From: Anaerolineae bacterium
GTDB taxonomy: Bacteria > Chloroflexota > Anaerolineae > J102
NCBI GenBank assembly: GCA_026991225.1
Contig: JALXCB010000164.1
Coordinates: forward strand, 1 to 38,773
Length of the DNA stretch: 38,773 nucleotides
Reading direction: 5' to 3'
Part shown: positions 1 through 6,219 of the stretch, piece after piece
Layout of the letters: each line of letters starts with the position of its first letter
How positions within the stretch are numbered: the stretch's first letter is position 1
Notes under the pieces: generated by a model
Told to the model about the DNA's origin: nothing
The model's database searches: none
What the model saw: only the letters and a program-made list of their open reading frames with translations
Translations under genes and position numbers: made by a program

Positions 1-290
1 ATCCAGGCCAGCGTCCCCACCCCCAGCGCCCAGGCGTCCACCCCGACGGAAGGGAACAGCGCGCCCAGCCCGCCCAGCAACAGCGCCAGCAGAGGCGTCG
101 TCGTGCCCAGATACGGCTCCCCACCGTTATACACAAACCCCCGCCCCAGGGCGATATTTTTGGCGTACGTCAGCGTGATATACGCGTCATCGTAGGTCAA
201 CGCGCCCCGCAATTGCCAGCCGACCCACAAAGGAACGATCCCCAGCGCCAAAGGAACCAGCCAGAGAAAGCCGCGGCGTCTTCTCGACAT
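1..290 (-). CDS. GT-C membrane glycosyltransferase, N-terminal part
   Basis: The reading frame opens with ATG at 290-288 on the minus strand and stays open to the left edge (96 codons), so only the N-terminus is present. It starts with a basic stretch (MSRRRRG), then a hydrophobic segment at about residues 8-24, then DDAYI at about residues 36-40 and GEPYLGTTTPL at about 60-70, followed by a second Leu/Gly-rich hydrophobic segment. An early Asp pair after the first membrane helix, with a downstream L-G-T-T-T-P-L motif, is typical of polytopic GT-C glycosyltransferases of the PMT/ArnT (GT39) type, which use lipid-linked sugars outside the membrane; this assignment is from family knowledge. The start lies 4 nt after the stop of the PspA-like gene and has no clear ribosome site, so translation is probably coupled. 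The exact sugar and acceptor cannot be told. Confidence 0.7.
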   Translation of the reverse strand, partial: MSRRRRGFLWLVPLALGIVPLWVGWQLRGALTYDDAYITLTYAKNIALGRGFVYNGGEPYLGTTTPLLALLLGGLGALFPSVGVDAWALGVGTLAW

Positions 291-294
291 GAAT

Positions 295-762
295 TCACGC
301 GGGCTGCAAACTGGCTTCGCTGGTCAGGTTGGCCTCCAACCGCGCCCGCATCCGATGGACTTCGGTCAGACGGGCCTCCAACTGCAACTTCGCATCCATG
401 AACTCCAACAGTCGGGCGTTTTGGATATCCGCCTCCGCCTGATACGCCCGCGCCGCCTCAGCCATCACCTCCTTCCTTTCCGCCGCCGCCCGCGCCAACT
501 TCCCCTGCCCCTCCTGCTGGAATTGATGTGCGTTCTCATCCGCCTCCGCGATGAGCTCCTCGAAATAGCGTTGGCGGCGGCGCAGACGCTTGACGCCCTT
601 GCCCAGCGTCTTCGTCATATCATCCACCACTTCCAGATAGGCTTCCATCTGGCGGCTGTAGTCGTCCAGCGTTTGCAAATCGGTTGGGGTGGGAGAATGG
701 GAATCCAGGTCTTTGAGGTTCTGTCGAGTGAGGGCCTGAATCGTTTGCACGAGCACGTTCAT
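295..762 (-). CDS. PspA/IM30-like coiled-coil protein
   Basis: A 155-residue, charged, almost wholly helical protein with no membrane segment. The first 20 residues (MNVLVQTIQALTRQNLKDL) resemble the short amphipathic helix that opens PspA/IM30 proteins. The region Q-E-G-Q-G-K-L-A-R-A-A-A-E-R-K matches the family pattern G-x-x-x-L-A-R-x-A-x-x-R-K in the central helical hairpin. I therefore infer a PspA/IM30 (ESCRT-III-like) membrane-protection protein, shorter than the usual 220 or so residues. The ATG at 762 was chosen because GGAG sits about 7 nt upstream; an in-frame ATG pair at 828/825 would add 22 residues but has a weaker site. The SPFH and NfeD genes lie just upstream on the same strand, a known genetic neighbourhood for PspA homologues. 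It could also be an unrelated coiled-coil protein. Confidence 0.6.
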   Translation of the reverse strand: MNVLVQTIQALTRQNLKDLDSHSPTPTDLQTLDDYSRQMEAYLEVVDDMTKTLGKGVKRLRRRQRYFEELIAEADENAHQFQQEGQGKLARAAAERKEVMAEAARAYQAEADIQNARLLEFMDAKLQLEARLTEVHRMRARLEANLTSEASLQPA

Positions 763-876
763 AACCAGCTCCGAAAAGCGAAATGGCGAGAGGAACCAAT
801 TCCTGGCGGGAACTTTCACCTTCATCATACACCCTTCCCACGCCCTTTTCCTGACATCTAGTTGACAAAATTTGAA

Positions 877-908
877 GAGCAGGGGCGATTCACGAATCGC
901 CCCTGCTC
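877..908 (-). terminator. perfect inverted repeat after the SPFH gene
   Basis: Two perfectly complementary 15-base arms (GAGCAGGGGCGATTC and its complement) are separated by only AC. The hairpin lies 15 nt past the SPFH stop on the minus strand. The tract after it there (TTCAAATTTTG) is only moderately T-rich, so it may be a terminator or a stabilising 3' hairpin. Its near-perfect symmetry would also work on the other strand. Confidence 0.6.
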
Positions 909-922
909 ACCCTCTATCTCAC

Positions 923-1861
923 TCACGCCGATGCGTCATCCCCTCCGCCGCTCTTGTCCTGAAACAGCTCGCCGATGCCGCCCAGCGCGCCCAGGATGCC
1001 CGAAGCCTCATAGGGGAGATAGAGCTTGGTGGCCTGTCCATCCGCCACCACCTTCAGGGTCTCCAAATACTGGATGGCGATGAGTTTGTCGTCGGGCTTT
1101 GCCTCCTTGATGGCGTCGAAAACCCGTTGCACGGCCACAGCCTGCCCCTGAGCCTCGGTCTCCAGCTTGTAGCGTTGGGCGTCCGCGATGCGACGGACGG
1201 CCTCGGCCTCGCCCTCGGCTTCCAAAATCTTCGACTGTCGCAGGCCCTCCGCCTCCAGAATCTTGGCCTGGCGGAAGCCCTCGGCTTCGAGAATGTTGGC
1301 CCGCTTCTCCCGCTCCGCCTTCATCTGCCGATGCATGGCCTGGGTCACGTCGGCTGGCGGATCGATGCGTTTGATCTCCACCCGCACGACGCGCACCCCC
1401 CATTTATCCGTGGCGTCATCCAGTACCTCGCGCAGCTTGGTGTTGATGATCTCACGGGATGTCAGGGCTTCGTCCAGCTCCATCTCGCCGATGACGTTAC
1501 GCAGGTTGGTTTGGGCGAGTTTGGTGGCCGCATCGAAGAAGTTCGCCACATTGTAGACGAGCTTCACAGGATCCGTGGCTTCGTAGAAAACAATGGCGTC
1601 CACGGTGACCACCACATTATCGCGCGTGATGACCTCCTGCGGGGGCACGTCCACCACCTGCTCGCGCATATCGACCTTGCGCATCTTGTCGATGAAAGGC
1701 ACGATGATGGTCAAACCGGGATTGGCGGTGCGAATATAGCGCCCCAGGCGTTCGACGACGCCTTTTTCATACGGGGAAACGATTTTGATGCTGGCCGCGC
1801 CGACGATCAGCACGAAAAGCGCCAACAGGATAAAGAACAGAATTGCTAATGCCGTTGCCAT
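923..1861 (-). CDS. SPFH/stomatin-prohibitin family membrane protein
   Basis: A 312-residue slipin/QmcA-type protein that would assemble into membrane-anchored oligomers at the inner membrane face. It has one N-terminal membrane segment (about residues 3-24), then [18 protein letters not shown], which opens the SPFH domain, and [13 protein letters not shown] at its end. A C-terminal coiled coil follows in which the unit ILEAEG occurs three times (NILEAEG, KILEAEG, KILEAEG). The start at 1861 was chosen over the longer frame to 1960 because AGGAGG lies 7 nt upstream and the protein then begins directly with the membrane helix. nfeD lies upstream on the same strand, the usual stomatin-NfeD arrangement, though separated by about 197 nt holding a repeat. 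Family membership is clear; cargo and function here are unknown. Confidence 0.92.
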   Translation of the reverse strand: MATALAILFFILLALFVLIVGAASIKIVSPYEKGVVERLGRYIRTANPGLTIIVPFIDKMRKVDMREQVVDVPPQEVITRDNVVVTVDAIVFYEATDPVKLVYNVANFFDAATKLAQTNLRNVIGEMELDEALTSREIINTKLREVLDDATDKWGVRVVRVEIKRIDPPADVTQAMHRQMKAEREKRANILEAEGFRQAKILEAEGLRQSKILEAEGEAEAVRRIADAQRYKLETEAQGQAVAVQRVFDAIKEAKPDDKLIAIQYLETLKVVADGQATKLYLPYEASGILGALGGIGELFQDKSGGGDDASA

Positions 1862-1928
1862 GAGAAAAACCTCCTTGATCGAGATTGAGACGACGCGATG
1901 CGGCCGGGGACGTCTGCTTTGAAAATAG

Positions 1929-2042
1929 AGCCACGAAGGCGCGAAGGAAAGCGAAGGCACGAAGAAAAAAGACTGAAGACTAAAGATTATCTGCGGAAAT
2001 CAGCGTTGCATCTGCGTCATCTGCGTTCTCATTTTCATCGGT
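1929..2042. repeat. phrase-like intergenic repeat between nfeD and SPFH gene
   Basis: The spacer contains two repeat phrases also found elsewhere in the window. One is CCACGAAGGCGCGAAGG followed by GCGAAGGCACGAAG, related to 12807-12893. The other is ATCTGCGTCATCTGCGTT, related to 2568-2677. No coding potential was seen. Confidence 0.7.
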
Positions 2043-2058
2043 ATCGGCGGGCCGTTGC

Positions 2059-2535
2059 TCAGGCCGCCTGATTTGCACTTGCGGATGCCTGTTCGACAGG
2101 GCGCACCACCAGACGGGTGCCCTTCACGGAAATGACCTCCACCACACTGTTGACGGGGATGACCTGCGTCGGATCTTCGGGCAGCGCCCGCCACTCCTCA
2201 GCATCCACCCGCACGATGCCTGTGCCCCGAAGCGCGTTCAGCGGCTCGATGACGACCGCTTTCTTGCCCAACACGCGATCGACGCCCACCTTGGCGGGTT
2301 GTTCGGGCGGCGAAACGCTCTCGGCGAAACGGCGGGAGAGAAACAGCGCCACCGCGGAGCCGCCCACGAAGATCGCCAGTTGCCCGATAATGTCCAGGCC
2401 GAACAAGGCGGCCAGGGCGGCCAGGGCCGCGCCCACGCCGAACGCTGCCAAAAAGAACCCCGCGGTCAGAATCTCGCCCCCGAAGAAAATCAGGGCCAGG
2501 ATCAGCCATCCCCAGAAATAAAGGTCTGTTTGCAT
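2059..2535 (-). CDS. NfeD-like membrane protein with OB-fold domain
   Basis: A 158-residue NfeD1b-type protein, the partner of SPFH proteins. Two or three tightly packed Gly/Ala/Leu-rich membrane segments occupy about residues 7-65 (motif FFGGEILTAGFFLAAFGVGA). A soluble C-terminal domain follows (about 80-150) with GKKAVVIEPLNALRGTGIVRVDAEEWRAL and a closing V-V-E-V-I-S-V-K-G-T-R-L-V-V, the signature of the NfeD OB fold. There is no ClpP-like protease domain, so it is the short form. AGGAG precedes the ATG by about 7 nt. It is first in the order nfeD, SPFH, PspA-like, glycosyltransferase, all on the minus strand. A role in membrane microdomain or envelope-stress function is inferred from the family. 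Confidence 0.9.
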   Translation of the reverse strand: MQTDLYFWGWLILALIFFGGEILTAGFFLAAFGVGAALAALAALFGLDIIGQLAIFVGGSAVALFLSRRFAESVSPPEQPAKVGVDRVLGKKAVVIEPLNALRGTGIVRVDAEEWRALPEDPTQVIPVNSVVEVISVKGTRLVVRPVEQASASANQAA

Positions 2536-2567
2536 GATGACGACTCCTGCTACAAAAATAGGATTAG

Positions 2568-2677
2568 GGAACGCAGATGACGCAGATTGAAACGGATGAA
2601 CGCAGATGAAAAGAAAAAATCTGTGAAAATCATCTGCGGAAATCTGCGATGCGAAGCATCCGTGTCATCTGCGTTCC
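2568..2677. repeat. long imperfect intergenic hairpin (ACGCAGATGA family)
   Basis: The left arm starts GGAACGCAGATGACGCAGAT and the right arm ends TCATCTGCGTTCC; the arms are imperfectly complementary over roughly 45 bases. The words CGCAGATGA and ACGGATG recur inside. It fills the divergent spacer between nfeD and parA. Nothing else was recognised between 2678 and 2889. Confidence 0.75.
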
Positions 2678-2889
2678 ATCTTCATCGGTGTTGGCGGCCG
2701 CCTTGCGAACATCGTCATCTTCAGTATACGCGCCGATCCGATGACTTTCCTGACGAAAACGCGTTGGCTGCCCGACAGAAATCGGACAAATCCGCTGCAG
2801 CTTCTCATGTTGTGCCCGAGAGGGAACCAACGACATACACAGAGCGACCAGGTCCACTATACAAGCTGTGGGCGCGATTGTCCAGTTTA

Positions 2890-2898
2890 TGGTATACT
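2890..2898 (+). promoter_or_regulatory. extended -10 promoter for parA
   Basis: TGG directly followed by TATACT (2893-2898) forms an extended -10 element about 50 nt before the parA ATG. No good -35 hexamer is present at 16-18 nt, which is usual for extended -10 promoters. Confidence 0.45.
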
Positions 2899-2948
2899 AC
2901 CTCCTGACGTTCCCCCTATCCTCTCCCCCATCTTCAAGGATAGTCATC

Positions 2949-3764
2949 ATGACCCAGATTATCGCTGTTGCCAACCAGAAAGGCGGCGTGGGCAAGACCA
3001 CGACGGTGTTCAATGTGGGGGCCATCGCCGCGGACATGGGCTATAAAACCCTGTTGGTGGACCTGGACCCCCAGGCCGCGCTGACCGCGTCCTTGGGATT
3101 GCAGCCCAACCGTCTGAGCAAATCCATCTATCACCTGCTCCTGGCCAAAGAGCTGGACCCCGAACAGGTCGTTGTCCGTGACATTCGCCCCAACCTGGAC
3201 GCCCTGCCCGCGAACAAGGACCTGGTTCGCTCCGACGTGGAGCTGGCCCAGCAGATCGGGCGGGAATACCTCCTGCAGGAATCCCTTTTCCCCCTCAAGC
3301 CCGAATACGACCTCATCCTCATCGACAACGGGCCCAGTTTGGGCGTGCTCACGGTCAACGCCCTCACCGCCGCGGATCAAGTCTTCGTCCCCCTGGTTTG
3401 CGAATATCTGGCCTTGCGCGGCATGGGCATGCTCATCGAACTGGTGCGTCAGGTGCGGGAACAGACGAACCCCAACCTCAAAATCTTGGGCGTACTCATC
3501 AACATGTACGATCCCGCCTCCCTGCACAGCCGCGAGGTGTATGAGGAAGCGAAGCGCATCTTCGGCAATTACGTGTTCGAGCCGCCCATCCCCGAAAGCG
3601 GGCGCTTCGCCGAGGCCGCGGCCGCCCAACGCCCCATGATGGATTACGACCCCAGCCATCCTTCCGTAGCCATCTACCGCCAGGTCGTCAGCCGCATCAT
3701 GACCCCGCCCTCGGAAACGCCCGCAGAAGAGAAAACGACAGAAAAACCATTGGAAACTGCGTAG
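2949..3764 (+). CDS. ParA/Soj-family ATPase, no ParB alongside
   Basis: A 271-residue ParA/MinD-superfamily ATPase. The deviant Walker A KGGVGKTT lies at about residues 11-18, Walker A' is LLVDLDPQAALTAS, and Walker B is YDLILIDNGPSLGVLTVNAL. This is the chromosome/plasmid partition type (Soj) rather than MinD, as it has no C-terminal amphipathic helix. The start at 2949 puts the P-loop at the usual distance from the N-terminus; the frame is open further upstream but without family similarity. A parB gene would normally follow, but the next gene is the convergent pncB, so this is an orphan ParA in this window. Cargo positioning and a distant ParB are both possible. Confidence 0.88.
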   Translation: MTQIIAVANQKGGVGKTTTVFNVGAIAADMGYKTLLVDLDPQAALTASLGLQPNRLSKSIYHLLLAKELDPEQVVVRDIRPNLDALPANKDLVRSDVELAQQIGREYLLQESLFPLKPEYDLILIDNGPSLGVLTVNALTAADQVFVPLVCEYLALRGMGMLIELVRQVREQTNPNLKILGVLINMYDPASLHSREVYEEAKRIFGNYVFEPPIPESGRFAEAAAAQRPMMDYDPSHPSVAIYRQVVSRIMTPPSETPAEEKTTEKPLETA

Positions 3765-3768
3765 CAAA

Positions 3769-3833
3769 GACACGGATAGAAGAAACACGGATGAAGGTAT
3801 GAAACTCCATCCGCGTTTGCTTCTATCCGCGTT
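3769..3833. repeat. convergent intergenic hairpin (ACACGGATG family)
   Basis: The left arm 3769-3793 contains two ACACGGAT words. The right arm 3808-3833 contains CATCCGCG and CTATCCGCG and pairs with it almost throughout if G-U pairs are allowed. It lies between the convergent parA and pncB stops, so it may act as a bidirectional terminator. It belongs to the same repeat style as 2568-2677 and 30192-30273. Confidence 0.7.
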
Positions 3834-3846
3834 CTGTTCTTGCGAA

Positions 3847-4866
3847 TCAATCGGCGGGGATGACTTTTCTCAGGCGGGGATTGGGGGTGATGCCCGGGAT
3901 GCGCCCGCGCTTGGCCACGGGACGCCCGTCGATCTCCTTGATATCCGCCGTGAAATCGATGGGCGGCGCGCCCGAGATGGCGCTGCCGACGCCGAAACCA
4001 TCCACCGGCGCGTCCGCCTCCTTGAACTCGCGGATGCGTTCGGGCGTGACGCCGCCGCTGACGAAGATCTTGACGTGGGTGAAGCCCTCCAGATCGAGCC
4101 GGGCCCGCACCTCCTTCACCAGGTCGGGCGTCACCCGGCCTCGTTCCGAGGGCGTATCCAGACGCACGCCCCACAGCCGGTCGCCCAACGCCCGGGCCAC
4201 CCGCAGGCTCTCCTCCGCCTCATCCTTGAAGGTGTCCACCAGGGCGATGCGCCGCACCTCCGGGTCGATATGGCGGTCGAACGCTTCCACCGCCCGCACT
4301 GTGTCGCCCAGGCTGAGGATGAGCGCGTGGGGGATGGTTCCCGAAGGCTGAAGGCCCGCCAGCCGCGCGCCCGCGGGCGTGGCGCAGCCCACGCATCCCC
4401 CCACCACCGCCGCATACTCCATGCGGGCGGAGACGTCGGGATGGACGTGGCGGGCGCCGAAGCTGAGAACCGGAATAGGGTCCGCGGCCTCGACGCAGGC
4501 CCGGGCCGCGGTGGCCCAGCCCGTCTCATGGGCCAGGATGCCCAGGTAGGCCGTCTCGTAGATGGCGAAGGATTGGTAAGGGCCAGTGATGCGCAGCACC
4601 ACCTCGCGGGGTGCGATCTCCGAACCTTCGGGCAGGGCCCAGACCTCCCCGTCGGGAGGAAGCACACGGGCAAGGAGATTGAGCACTTCATTCATGCCCG
4701 CCAACACCGCGCGTTTGCGGGCGAACACCTCCATGCTCACCCGAGGATTCACGCCCTCGGCTTCGAGAATGTGTTTCGTGCGGAGGAAGTAAACGTCGGC
4801 GTTGTCGCCGCGCAAGGTGGCTTCGCTGGGAGCAAAGCGGTCGTCGGTGAAATTGAAATCAGGCAT
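3847..4866 (-). CDS. pncB: nicotinate phosphoribosyltransferase
   Basis: A 339-residue enzyme of the NAPRTase family, making nicotinate mononucleotide from nicotinate and PRPP in NAD salvage. Visible family features are the N-terminal NADVYFLRTKHILEAEG, FGARHVHPD, the central ALVDTFKDEAEESLRVAR, GVRLDTPSERG and the phosphate-binding VSGGVTPERIREF with DGFGVGSAIS. The length matches the shorter archaeal/thermophile-like form rather than the E. coli form of about 400 residues. The start at 4866 overlaps the end of the nicotinamidase gene by 8 nt (ATGCCTGA), which indicates translational coupling and consecutive pathway steps. A longer frame to 4911 lies wholly within the upstream gene and was not used. 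Confidence 0.9.
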   Translation of the reverse strand: MPDFNFTDDRFAPSEATLRGDNADVYFLRTKHILEAEGVNPRVSMEVFARKRAVLAGMNEVLNLLARVLPPDGEVWALPEGSEIAPREVVLRITGPYQSFAIYETAYLGILAHETGWATAARACVEAADPIPVLSFGARHVHPDVSARMEYAAVVGGCVGCATPAGARLAGLQPSGTIPHALILSLGDTVRAVEAFDRHIDPEVRRIALVDTFKDEAEESLRVARALGDRLWGVRLDTPSERGRVTPDLVKEVRARLDLEGFTHVKIFVSGGVTPERIREFKEADAPVDGFGVGSAISGAPPIDFTADIKEIDGRPVAKRGRIPGITPNPRLRKVIPAD

Positions 4867-5437
4867 GAACAGGCTCCTTTTCAGGTTCGTGGGTGCGGAG
4901 CCAGGTTTCATAATCGGGAACCACGGTCACGCCCAGGATCTTTTCCATGTGCTTCAGGGCGAAAGCGTGGGCCTCGGGGTCGAAGCTGGTCACCGCGTTG
5001 GCGGGGATGACGACGTTGTAATCGCGGTTGCGCAGGTCCGCGGTGGTAAACATCACGCAGATATCGGTAGCCACGCCCGTGACGATGACCATATCCGGCT
5101 CGATGCGCTTCAGCACCTCGTCCAGATTCGTGTCGAAGAACGCGCTGTAGCGGCGTTTGTTGATGACAATGGCGTTGCGGGCAAACTCAGCCAGTTCAGG
5201 GTCGATCTCCGTCTCCCACGTGCCCTTGATGCAGTGGGGCGGCCACATCTGAAATTCCTTGTCATCGGGGTCGTGCCAGTCGCGGGTGAAGATGAAATGC
5301 GCCCCCTTCGCGCCTTCCGATTTCAGGATCTCGCGGATGGGGCCGATGATCTCGCGCACGGAATCTCCGGCGTAGAGCGCGCCTTGGGGGTCGGTGAAAC
5401 CCCGTTCCATATCGATAACCATGACGACGGCCGTCAT
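4859..5437 (-). CDS. pncA: nicotinamidase (isochorismatase-fold)
   Basis: A 192-residue cysteine hydrolase that would convert nicotinamide to nicotinate. The catalytic triad is visible as D9 (VVMVIDME), K94 (VINKRRYSAF) and C127 (GVATDICV). Metal ligands are D53 and H55 (RDWHDPDD) and H68 (WPPHCIKGT). The pattern P-x-H-C-x-x-G-T separates nicotinamidases from isochorismatases. A strong GGAGGT site lies about 6 nt upstream. It is the first gene of a two-gene operon with pncB and sits behind a promoter and a palindromic operator. All active-site residues are intact. Confidence 0.93.
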   Translation of the reverse strand: MTAVVMVIDMERGFTDPQGALYAGDSVREIIGPIREILKSEGAKGAHFIFTRDWHDPDDKEFQMWPPHCIKGTWETEIDPELAEFARNAIVINKRRYSAFFDTNLDEVLKRIEPDMVIVTGVATDICVMFTTADLRNRDYNVVIPANAVTSFDPEAHAFALKHMEKILGVTVVPDYETWLRTHEPEKEPVHA

Positions 5438-5479
5438 GATTCACCTCCTTGTCGAGGGATGGGATAGGAAGGATAACGA

Positions 5480-5502
5480 CTTCGTGTAAAACTTACACTA
5501 AG
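5480..5502 (-). promoter_or_regulatory. palindromic operator in the pncA-pncB leader
   Basis: On the minus strand the half-sites CTTAGTGTAA and TTACACGAAG are separated by GTT; 9 of 10 positions pair. It lies just downstream of the -10 element, over the start of the transcript, where a repressor would block. Given the NAD salvage genes, an NAD-metabolism repressor such as NrtR or NiaR is the natural guess, but no regulator gene is nearby. Confidence 0.6.
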
Positions 5503-5512
5503 TTTCACCTGT

Positions 5513-5542
5513 ATTATAACACCCCCTGTCAAGTTTCCTCAA
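5513..5542 (-). promoter_or_regulatory. sigma-70 promoter of pncA-pncB
   Basis: On the minus strand TTGAGG (5542-5537) and a perfect TATAAT (5518-5513) are 18 nt apart. A TTGACA at 5532-5527 is too close (8 nt) to be the partner of this -10. Confidence 0.6.
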
Positions 5543-5604
5543 ATCAGAAAACGCGCATCGAGAGCATCCCCGCCCCACATTGCCAACTCGCCCGCTCTGT
5601 GCAA

Positions 5605-5835
5605 AAATAGTTTGGGTGCGTCCTAAATGAGTTGGCGTCGGCCGGACGCACTGGCCGAGTGAACTCGGGCTTTTTAGGCGCTTCGCGCCAATGGTCGACC
5701 TTCGTCGACCTGATTTCCATCATGAACATGGACGGCGGAGGCCGTCCACTGGCCGCAGGCCAGAAGAGTCCGACTTCAGTCGGTGAGTACTGCGGTGAAA
5801 CTCCTCAACCGAAAAAGGACACACCCAAATAGTTT
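5605..5835. mobile_element. MITE-like multi-hairpin element A with 9-bp target duplication
   Basis: The core runs 5614-5826 and is bounded by AAATAGTTT on both sides (5605-5613 and 5827-5835), an exact 9-bp direct repeat that looks like a target-site duplication. The termini GGGTGCGTCCT and AGGACACACCC are inverted repeats. Inside is a chain of short hairpins: CCGAG-TGAA-CTCGG, GGCG-CTTCG-CGCC, GGTCGAC-CTTC-GTCGACC, GGACGGC-GGAG-GCCGTCC, CTGGCC-GCA-GGCCAG and CCGACT-TC-AGTCGG. There is no credible open frame. The core matches elements B and C, while the termini match the 35420-36092 elements. Confidence 0.8.
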
Positions 5836-5838
5836 GCA

Positions 5839-5872
5839 GCCGTGAAAAGCCATCTCACCCACGTTTCACGGC
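5839..5872. repeat. short inverted repeat between elements A and B
   Basis: GCCGTGAAA (5839-5847) and TTTCACGGC (5864-5872) are perfectly complementary around a 16-nt loop. No gene is near enough to assign it a role. The rest of 5873-5941 is noncoding. Confidence 0.5.
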
Positions 5873-5941
5873 CCAGGCTTCCCGCGCCACAGCGGCGCGG
5901 AGCTTCATCACATCTCCGAATTCTGACTTCTACCTCTGAGC

Positions 5942-6165
5942 CTGGTTGACTGACAAATCTTGAGGCGTTCCTTTCCGGGCGCATTCACCGAGTAAACTCG
6001 GACTCTTTAGGCGCTTCGCGCCAATGGTCGCCCTTCGTCGACCTGATTTCCATCATGAACATGGACGGCGGAGGCCGTCCACTGGCCGCAGGCCAGAAGA
6101 GTCCGACTTCAGTCGACAGTATAGGCGACCGAAGCAGACCTAAACGCGTTTTGTCAGTCAACCAG
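5942..6165. mobile_element. MITE-like multi-hairpin element B
   Basis: A 224-bp element with terminal inverted repeats CTGGTTGACTGACAAA and TTTTGTCAGTCAACCAG. The core carries the hairpin series of element A (CCGAG-TAAA-CTCGG, GGCG-CTTCG-CGCC, GGACGGC-GGAG-GCCGTCC, CTGGCC-GCA-GGCCAG, CGACT-TC-AGTCG). Flanks are CCTCTGAGC at 5933-5941 and CCTCTGACC at 6166-6174 (8 of 9 identical), a possible target duplication, though the context is itself CTCTGA-rich. Confidence 0.75.
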
Positions 6166-6219
6166 CCTCTGACCTCTGACTTCTGACCTCTGATCCCCGA
6201 CCTCTATCTCTCGTCCGCC
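6166..6219. repeat. CTCTGAC-type short satellite before a start codon
   Basis: Several imperfect tandem units CCTCTGAC / CTTCTGAC run up to the next gene and end in a pyrimidine-rich tract. There is no ribosome site. Similar CTGA/CTGACC words precede the starts at 9298 and 21757. Confidence 0.5.

Noticed and set aside
5527-5532. TTGACA as the -35 of the pncA promoter.
   Set aside because: It lies only 8 nt from TATAAT. TTGAGG at 18 nt is the better partner.
5632-5832. A 66-codon ORF inside element A.
   Set aside because: It consists of hairpin arms, lacks a ribosome site and runs into the right terminus.
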